A DNA stretch of 64,000 nt from Saccharopolyspora soli. GTDB taxonomy: Bacteria; Actinomycetota; Actinomycetes; Mycobacteriales; Pseudonocardiaceae. The stretch lies in NCBI RefSeq assembly GCF_022678645.1, contig NZ_JALBWV010000005.1:161367-225366 (forward strand), written 5' to 3'. This document shows positions 58,641-64,000 of the stretch, in pieces. The position numbers and the translations under genes are program-made. The notes below the pieces were generated by a model. That model saw only the letters and a program-made list of their open reading frames with translations. It searched no databases and was not told the origin of the DNA. Positions within the stretch are counted from its first letter, which is position 1. Each line of letters opens with the position of its first letter.

Positions 58641-59860
58641 CAGACCCAGACCTCCTTGAGGACCCGCATCGTGTTGCCCCCGACGACCAGGCGGATCTCG
58701 TCGTCGCTGTAGCCGTGCTTCACCAGCCAGCCGATGATGTTGTAGAAGCCCTCGGCCGGGTTCTCCAAACCGTCCACGTACGGCACCTTCTGGTACTCCA
58801 CCGACCCGTGCGCCTGGCCGAGCGAGAGGTTGGCCGCGAACGCGTCGTGCAGACCGACGTGGTCGCCGAAGAGGGTGTCCGGCCCGAAGCTGACGTGCTC
58901 GATGCCGACCAGTTCCACGCAGTAGGTGAAGTGGTCCATCACCGAGTCGATGGAGTGCAGCGGGTGCTGCTTGGACAGCGTGGTGTGCGGGGCCGCTTCG
59001 ATGCCGATCACGCCACCGCGTTCGGCGCAGGACTTGATCGTCTCGTCGTCCTTCATCCGGTTGGTCGGCCACACCGAACGGGCGCCCGCGTGGGTGATGA
59101 ACACCGGTGTCTTGGACCGCCGGATCACGTCCAGGCCGGTCCGGTCGCCGGAGTGCGAGATGTCGATGGCGATGCCGAGCTTGTTCATCCGCTCGACGGC
59201 GCGATCGCCGAGGTAGGTCAGGCCGCCGTCGCCGCGTTCCTTCAGCCCGCTGCCGAGCAGGTTCGCCTCGGAGTAGGCGATGCCCATCTGCCGCACGCCG
59301 AAGCCGTACAGCACGTCCAGCCGGTCGATCTCGTTCTCGATCGGCGTCGCGGCCTCCAGCGCGAAGATGTGCGCGATCCGACCGGTCTGCTGGGCGTGCT
59401 CGATGTCGGCGACGCTCTCGGCCTTGATCACGAAGTCCTGGTGCGCGAGGTCGGCCATCCGCACCCCGAGGTCGAACAGCACGTCCTGGTACTTCCAGCC
59501 CGCGTCGGAGCTGATGCAGCAGGTGCCGTCCATCCCGTTGTCGAACACCGCGGTCAGGCCGGAGCGGGACAGCCCCTGGTACCCGGTGGGTTCGCGGCCC
59601 TGCTTGATGTGCTCGCGCAGTTCGCCCATGTCTTCCGGGAAGACCTGGACGTGCTCGTGCAGCGAGATGACCGTTTCCTCCCGCAGCAGGCGGCGGGTGC
59701 GCTCGGCCTGCTCGGTGGTGAGTTCGAGACCGGCGTACTCGGGGACGCGGCCGATCTGCGTGGCGTAGGCGAACTCGCGGTAGTCCTTGCCTGCTTCGAG
59801 GTACTCGTAGGCCGTGTAGCCGGTGTATCGGGCGGCGGGTTCGAGCACGTGGCTCTCCAT
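58640..59860 (-). CDS. M19-family (renal-type) dipeptidase
   Basis: A 406-residue zinc dipeptidase without signal peptide. Typical segments are DISHSGDRTGLDVIRRSKTP followed by VFITHAGARSV (metal and substrate histidines), IGIEAAPH and FGPDTLFGDHVG. ATG 59860 (MESHVLEPAARY) is chosen because homologues begin similarly; the frame extends to a TTG at 59977 but the added 39 residues are low-complexity. It hydrolyses dipeptides brought in by the co-encoded transporter. Confidence 0.85.
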   Translation of the reverse strand: MESHVLEPAARYTGYTAYEYLEAGKDYREFAYATQIGRVPEYAGLELTTEQAERTRRLLREETVISLHEHVQVFPEDMGELREHIKQGREPTGYQGLSRSGLTAVFDNGMDGTCCISSDAGWKYQDVLFDLGVRMADLAHQDFVIKAESVADIEHAQQTGRIAHIFALEAATPIENEIDRLDVLYGFGVRQMGIAYSEANLLGSGLKERGDGGLTYLGDRAVERMNKLGIAIDISHSGDRTGLDVIRRSKTPVFITHAGARSVWPTNRMKDDETIKSCAERGGVIGIEAAPHTTLSKQHPLHSIDSVMDHFTYCVELVGIEHVSFGPDTLFGDHVGLHDAFAANLSLGQAHGSVEYQKVPYVDGLENPAEGFYNIIGWLVKHGYSDDEIRLVVGGNTMRVLKEVWV

Positions 59861-60052
59861 TCGTGTTCGCGAGGACCGGTTCTCGGTGCCGCGAGCCGAC
59901 GCTTCGGGGGGACTCGGCGGTTGACTCAGTCCGGTTTGATCCCGCAGAGTGTCATCATTATTCGGCGCCGATGTCAACGACTATGTTCAATCACGGCAGA
60001 TTTGGCGAATAGATGAAACTTATCGGCAACACGAGTCATGTGAGATGGCACC

Positions 60053-61075
60053 GTGCAAGCGCAGCCGACCCGTCGTGACGACACCCCGGCCCGACCCGCG
60101 CTCCGGGTCCGGGGTCTCTCGGTCTCCTTCACCGCGGGGCGCGGCGTAGTACCCGCAGTGCGCGGGGTGGACCTCGACGTCGCCCGCGGCAAGCTCGTCG
60201 CGTTGCTGGGCGAGTCGGGCTCGGGCAAGTCGGTGACGGCACGCGCCGTCATGGGGCTCAGCGGCCCCGGCGCGCGGGTCGATGCCGACGAGATCTCGCT
60301 GGGCGGCACCGATCTCCGCGAGCTCGGCGAACGGCGGCTGCGCGACCTGCGCGGACAGCGAATGAGCCTGGTGTTGCAGGACGCGTTGTCCGCGCTCAAC
60401 CCGGTGCTGACCATCGGTGACCAGCTCGGCGAGTTGTTCCGGGTCCACAGTGGAGCATCCAGGAAGGCTGCCGCGGCCCGCGCGGTGGACCTGCTCGGAT
60501 TGGTCGGGATACCCGCCCCGCGACGCCGGGTCGGCGACTACCCGCACCAGTTCTCCGGCGGCATGCGGCAACGCATCCTGATCGCGATGGCGATCGCACT
60601 CGAACCGGAACTGCTCATCGCCGACGAACCCACGACCGCGCTCGACGTCACCGTGCAGGCCCAGATCCTCGACCTGCTGGGGCGGTTGCGGGAGCGGCTG
60701 GACATGGGCGTGCTGCTGATCACGCACGACCTGGCCGTGGTCACCGAGGTCGCGGACGAGCTGGCGGTGATGTACGCGGGCCGCATCGTCGAGCAGGGCG
60801 ACGCGGACGCGGTGCTGACCCACCCGGCGCATCCCTACACCGAGGCGCTGCTGCACTCGGTCCCGCGGATCGAGCGCCGGGGCGAGGACCTGCTCACCAT
60901 CCCCGGTGCACCGCCGAACCCGACCAGGGTGCCAACCGGTTGCCCGTTCCACCCGCGCTGCCACCGGGTCGTCGACCAGTGCCGGGCCATCCGGCCGGAC
61001 CTGGTGCCCATCGGTGCCGCGCGGGCCACCGCGTGCCACCAGTCGGAGGTGATGCTCAGTGAGTCTGCCGGTTGA
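60053..61075 (+). CDS. DppD-like dipeptide transporter ATPase
   Basis: A 340-residue ATPase: Walker A GESGSGKSV, LSLVLQDALSALNP loop, signature FSGGMRQRIL, Walker B LLIADEPTTALD and C-terminal CPFHPRCHRVVDQC. GTG 60053 with a weak site. It is divergent from the dipeptidase/binding-protein operon and presumably shares its control region. Confidence 0.88.
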   Translation: MQAQPTRRDDTPARPALRVRGLSVSFTAGRGVVPAVRGVDLDVARGKLVALLGESGSGKSVTARAVMGLSGPGARVDADEISLGGTDLRELGERRLRDLRGQRMSLVLQDALSALNPVLTIGDQLGELFRVHSGASRKAAAARAVDLLGLVGIPAPRRRVGDYPHQFSGGMRQRILIAMAIALEPELLIADEPTTALDVTVQAQILDLLGRLRERLDMGVLLITHDLAVVTEVADELAVMYAGRIVEQGDADAVLTHPAHPYTEALLHSVPRIERRGEDLLTIPGAPPNPTRVPTGCPFHPRCHRVVDQCRAIRPDLVPIGAARATACHQSEVMLSESAG

Positions 61076-62093
61076 CCGGAAAACGCCCGTAGCCGTCGCG
61101 GAGGACCAGGACGTCGTCCTGCGGGCGGAAGACCTCGCGCGCACCTACTCCGTCGGTTCGTTCCCGCGTCGGAGCCGGGTTTCCGCCGTCGACGGCGTCA
61201 GCCTGCGGTTGCGACGCGGTGAAGTGCTGGGCGTCGTCGGCGAATCCGGCTGCGGCAAGTCGACCCTGGCGCGCATGCTCGTCGGCCTCGAACGCCCGGA
61301 CCGCGGCCGACTGATCTACCGCGGTGAGGACGTGACGGCAGGTCGGAGCCGCGATCGGCGGCGGCTGCGCGAGGGCGTGCAGATGATCTTCCAGGACCCG
61401 TACGCCTCGCTGGACCCGCGGATGACCGTGCTGGACCTCATCGCCGAGCCACTCGCCGCCACCGGCTCGGGAACCCGCGCGGAACGCCAGGAACGGGTTG
61501 CCGAATTACTCGGGTTGGTGGGACTTTCCACGGAGATGATGAGCCGGTACCCGCACCAGTTCTCCGGCGGTCAACGGCAGCGCATCGGGATCGCGCGGGC
61601 CCTCGCACTGCACCCGGACGTCCTGGTCTGCGACGAACCGGTGTCCGCGCTGGACGTCTCGGTGCAGGCCCAGGTCATCAACCTGCTCAGCGACCTGCAG
61701 AAGCGGCTGGGCGTCACCATCGTCTTCATCGCGCACGACCTGTCCGTGGTCCGCCACATCGCCGACCGGGTAGCGGTCATGTACCTCGGACGCATCGCCG
61801 AAATCGGCGACACCGCAACGATTTACGACGCCCCGGCCCACCCCTACACGCAAGCCCTGCTGTCGGCGGCGCCCCCATCGGAGAGATCGAACCGGGGACA
61901 GCTAGCGGACCGCCGAATCCTGGCGGGCGAACCGCCGTCCCCGGTGAACCCGCCAACCGGCTGCCGTTTCAACCCACGCTGCTGGATGGCCCAGGACACC
62001 TGCAACCACGAAACCCCACCACTGCGCGAAATCGGAACTGAAAACCGCCTCGCCGCCTGCCATTTCGCAGAGGAGGCCCTGCGCAGGGCATAG
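61059..62093 (+). CDS. DppF-like dipeptide transporter ATPase
   Basis: A 344-residue ATPase with GESGCGKST, QMIFQDPYASLDPRM, FSGGQRQRIGIARAL, LVCDEPVSALD and CRFNPRCWMAQDTC. GTG 61059 overlaps the preceding gene by 17 bp. It completes the dipeptide importer. Confidence 0.9.
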   Translation: MSLPVDRKTPVAVAEDQDVVLRAEDLARTYSVGSFPRRSRVSAVDGVSLRLRRGEVLGVVGESGCGKSTLARMLVGLERPDRGRLIYRGEDVTAGRSRDRRRLREGVQMIFQDPYASLDPRMTVLDLIAEPLAATGSGTRAERQERVAELLGLVGLSTEMMSRYPHQFSGGQRQRIGIARALALHPDVLVCDEPVSALDVSVQAQVINLLSDLQKRLGVTIVFIAHDLSVVRHIADRVAVMYLGRIAEIGDTATIYDAPAHPYTQALLSAAPPSERSNRGQLADRRILAGEPPSPVNPPTGCRFNPRCWMAQDTCNHETPPLREIGTENRLAACHFAEEALRRA

Positions 62094-62114
62094 TCGCGCG
62101 CAGTACGGCGCGAG

Positions 62115-62532
62115 TTAACGGCGCGGCAGCGCTTCGTAGGCTTCGCGCAGATCACGCGCCTCCCGGAGTTGGCGCGACTCCACTGCCTTGACGACTTCCA
62201 GCGCTCGCCAGTGGTTCGACGGGACGTCCGCAGCTGGGGGACGAAGACTGCCGGGCGATCAGGTCCGCGATCTTGCTCGAATTCTCTTCCGCGACAACGG
62301 CATCGTACTCCGCAAGCAGTGCCCCATCGCATTTGCAGGTCTCGTCCGCCGTCTTCCAGAAGTCGCGCGACGGAAACTGCCGACCGGCTTCGATGTGCGA
62401 TATCGAAATTCGCGAGTAGTGAGTCCTCCTGCCCAGTTCGCTCTGCTGAACACCGGCAGACTCCCGCTGTTTCGCAAGCATTGCACCGAGGGCACGACGC
62501 CGATCCATGACCGCCTCCGACTGACGTGCCAT
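62115..62532 (-). pseudogene. XRE-family regulator interrupted by a one-base frameshift
   Basis: ATG 62532 follows AGGAGG. The first part has a clear helix-turn-helix (VQQSELGRRTHYSRISISHI), then LLAEYDAVVAEENSSKIADL. The open frame continues in an implausible tail to 62152. Shifting by one base at a run of five C (around 62238-62242) gives HWRALEVVKAVESRQLREAR, then DLREAYEAL, ending at TAA (62115), a coherent helical C terminus. One C too many, by mutation or sequencing error, explains both. The DppF gene ends only 22 bp away, convergently. Confidence 0.65.
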
Positions 62533-62557
62533 CACTCCTCCTCGCGTCTCCCTGCTC

Positions 62558-62866
62558 GTGACCGCTGGACTCCTGACCAGCGCAGCCATCGATCAACGGC
62601 AGGCCGTCGATACGAGGTGGGAGTTGGTTCCACCTCCTTTCCCACCTCGACTCCACAACACCTTCTGCGGACAGCCGGTCACGAACCTGGCCGTCCGACC
62701 GGTGCCGCGCACTGGCTGCGCGGAGTGCGTCGAGGTCTCCGTCCGCGATTACGCCAAGAGCCACCGTTGCGGGCCGGACTGCCAACAACTACCCGGTGAA
62801 TACGTGTTTCCAGTGCGCGGGAAGATGCGCACAGCCTTTTTCGATCGGAGCGCACCACCACGATGA
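62558..62866 (+). CDS. hypothetical small Cys-rich protein coupled to hemC
   Basis: A 102-codon frame starting at GTG 62558, 25 bp from the divergent XRE start, and ending in TGA that overlaps the hemC ATG. It contains NTFCGQPV, GCAECVEVSVRD and SHRCGPDC, a spacing of cysteines that suggests zinc or iron-sulfur binding. I recognise no named family. The ATGA overlap argues for a real, co-translated gene. The N terminus is uncertain because no ribosome-binding site is visible. Confidence 0.55.
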   Translation: MTAGLLTSAAIDQRQAVDTRWELVPPPFPPRLHNTFCGQPVTNLAVRPVPRTGCAECVEVSVRDYAKSHRCGPDCQQLPGEYVFPVRGKMRTAFFDRSAPPR

Positions 62867-63861
62867 GCACAGCAATTGGAATGATGATCGACGACATCCG
62901 GGAACGGTTCACCGACGCGCCGCTGCGCATCGGCACCCGCACGACGCCGCTGGCAAAAGCGCAAACCCAACGGGTCGCCGACGTCATCAAGCACCACGTC
63001 CCCGACCTGGCCATCGAACCGGTCGGGATCGAAACCTCCGCCGACCTGTGGACCGGTGACCTGTCGCTGCTGGGCGGAAAAGGCAATTTCACCAAGGAAA
63101 TCGACCGAGCGCTGATCTCCGGCAAAGTCGATATCGCGGTGCACTCCATGAAGGACGTCCCCGGCGACGTGCCCCTGCCCAAGGGAACCGCGTTCGGCGC
63201 ATACCTACCGCGCGGCGACGTCCACGACGTCGTGATCACCCACGACGGCCGCCCGCTGGCCGACCTGCCCGACGGTGCCAAAGTCGGCACCTCTGCTGTC
63301 CGGCGACGCGCCCAGCTGTCCGTCTTCCGCCCGGACCTGATCATCGAACGGATCCGGGGCAGCGTGCACAGCCGGATCAAGAAACTCGACGACGGGGAAT
63401 ACGACGCAATCCTGCTGGCCCGCACCGGACTGCAACGCGTCGGCCTGGATCACCGGATCACCGAAACCCTGCCCACCGCGTGGATCGACGACTACAACCC
63501 GGCGATGGTCCCGGCCGTGGGCGCGGCCGTGATCGGGGTCCAGGCTCGCACCGCCGACGAACCGGTCATGGCCCTGCTGGACGAACTCAACGACCCCGAC
63601 ACCGCCCAGCACATCACCGCCGAGCGAACGATGCTGCACATGCTCCGAGGCCACTGCAACAGCCCCATCGCCGGACACGCCCACACCACGGCGGACGACC
63701 AGCTCAGCCTCTTCGGCATGGTCTTCAACCGCGACGGCTCGCAATGGGTCCGCTCCCACAGTTGGGGACCCACTGACGACCCGGCCAGCCTCGGCGCATG
63801 GGTCGCCGCGGACCTCCTCCGCCAAGGAGCACGCCACCTGATCACCGCCACCCGGAAGTGA
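62863..63861 (+). CDS. hemC: hydroxymethylbilane synthase (porphobilinogen deaminase)
   Basis: A 332-residue enzyme that joins four porphobilinogens in tetrapyrrole synthesis. PLRIGTRTTPLAKAQ, KGNFTKEIDRALISGK, DIAVHSMKDVPGD with the catalytic Asp, and GTSAVRRRAQLSVFRPDL with the substrate-binding arginines are all present. The cofactor-attachment cysteine is in RGHCNSPIAGHA. All key residues are kept, so it should be active. It is not accompanied by other heme genes in the window and is coupled to a small Cys-rich protein, so it may be a second, specialised copy. Confidence 0.88.
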   Translation: MSTAIGMMIDDIRERFTDAPLRIGTRTTPLAKAQTQRVADVIKHHVPDLAIEPVGIETSADLWTGDLSLLGGKGNFTKEIDRALISGKVDIAVHSMKDVPGDVPLPKGTAFGAYLPRGDVHDVVITHDGRPLADLPDGAKVGTSAVRRRAQLSVFRPDLIIERIRGSVHSRIKKLDDGEYDAILLARTGLQRVGLDHRITETLPTAWIDDYNPAMVPAVGAAVIGVQARTADEPVMALLDELNDPDTAQHITAERTMLHMLRGHCNSPIAGHAHTTADDQLSLFGMVFNRDGSQWVRSHSWGPTDDPASLGAWVAADLLRQGARHLITATRK

Positions 63862-63921
63862 CCGCACACCCAGCCCCTGGGTCGCGCACCCCGTCACCGG
63901 TCGCTCCGCTGCAAACGGGGT

Positions 63922-63994
63922 CGGGGGGGGGGGGGGGCGCCCCCCCCCCCCCGGGGGGGGGCCCCCCCCCCGGGGGGGGGGGGGGGGGGGGGGG
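63922..63994. other. G/C homopolymer tract, probable contig-end artefact
   Basis: Alternating runs of 9 to 24 G and C with no other base, directly before the final ttaaac. Nothing similar occurs elsewhere. A short hairpin ACCCAG/CTGGGT at 63868-63882 after hemC is the last natural-looking element. Confidence 0.8.
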
Positions 63995-64000
63995 TTAAAC

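Noticed and set aside
58640..59977. Dipeptidase start at TTG 59977
   Set aside because: The extra 39 residues are low-complexity and unlike family N termini; TTGACA there could instead be part of a promoter, although no matching -10 box was found.
1..64000. tRNA, rRNA, CRISPR arrays, phage or IS transposases
   Set aside because: None was recognised by eye; an automated scan with tRNAscan-SE, Infernal and ISfinder would be needed to exclude them firmly.

Overview
The window is chromosomal DNA from a high-GC, Gram-positive actinomycete. Many genes start with GTG or TTG, stop/start overlaps of the ATGA or GTGA type are frequent, and the gene content is typical of filamentous actinomycetes: a SpoOM-type sporulation protein, DinB-fold maleylpyruvate-isomerase-like proteins, ROK, Lrp and TetR regulators, MmpL and YhgE exporters, and Tat/Sec-exported enzymes. 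A Pseudonocardiaceae member such as Saccharopolyspora is my best guess, but that is inference. No rRNA, tRNA, CRISPR array, phage or insertion sequence was recognised. The last 73 or so bases before the terminal 'ttaaac' alternate between G and C homopolymers and look like a contig-end artefact.

Layout. (1) 1-4636, minus: an ebo-type metabolite-traffic operon. Its order of transcription is inositol-phosphate-synthase-like protein, UbiA prenyltransferase (EboC), a TIM-barrel/EboA fusion, a TatD-like hydrolase (EboB) and a truncated EboE. (2) 4942-14910, minus: a sugar module of ROK regulator, Gfo/Idh dehydrogenase, RbsA-like ATPase, permease, lipoprotein binding protein, secreted ThuA protein and secreted PQQ-type sugar dehydrogenase. 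Between ATPase and permease lies a tandem 134-bp leader element; a third, inverted copy sits alone at 15356-15487. (3) 15526-20539: singletons (secreted pyroglutamyl-peptidase-like protein lacking the catalytic Cys, DszC-like monooxygenase, S51 peptidase, secreted hydrolase with a clear promoter). (4) 20661-26206: a TetR regulator divergent from an MmpL transporter with an ABC-like tail, plus a YhgE/Pip protein. (5) 26290-36767: small regulator/enzyme pairs (HxlR/quinone reductase, MBL hydrolase, PAS-HTH/aminotransferase, SpoOM, hydrolase/ArsR-like, DinB, SDR). (6) 37163-46889, plus: a tightly coupled operon with a complete oligopeptide-type ABC transporter, an SDR, a polysaccharide-deacetylase-family protein, a cytoplasmic penicillin-acylase-type Ntn hydrolase and a GntR regulator. 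(7) 46906-50633: two neighbouring modules, each a LysR regulator divergent from an exported enzyme-like protein. (8) 50834-54045: DinB-like protein, L,D-transpeptidase and a double-domain Lrp regulator. (9) 54042-62093: a dipeptide uptake and hydrolysis locus (aminopeptidase-like hydrolase, two permeases, binding protein, M19 dipeptidase and two divergent ATPases). (10) 62115-63861: a frameshifted XRE regulator, a Cys-rich small protein and hydroxymethylbilane synthase.

Three families of short non-coding repeats recur: the 134-bp leader element (3 copies), a roughly 135-205-bp dispersed intergenic repeat (3 copies) and a long hairpin with a conserved arm (3 copies). The most unusual items are the leader element with its chain of overlapping micro-ORFs, the ebo variant with an inositol-phosphate-synthase homologue, the transporter/acylase operon and the MmpL-ABC-like fusion.
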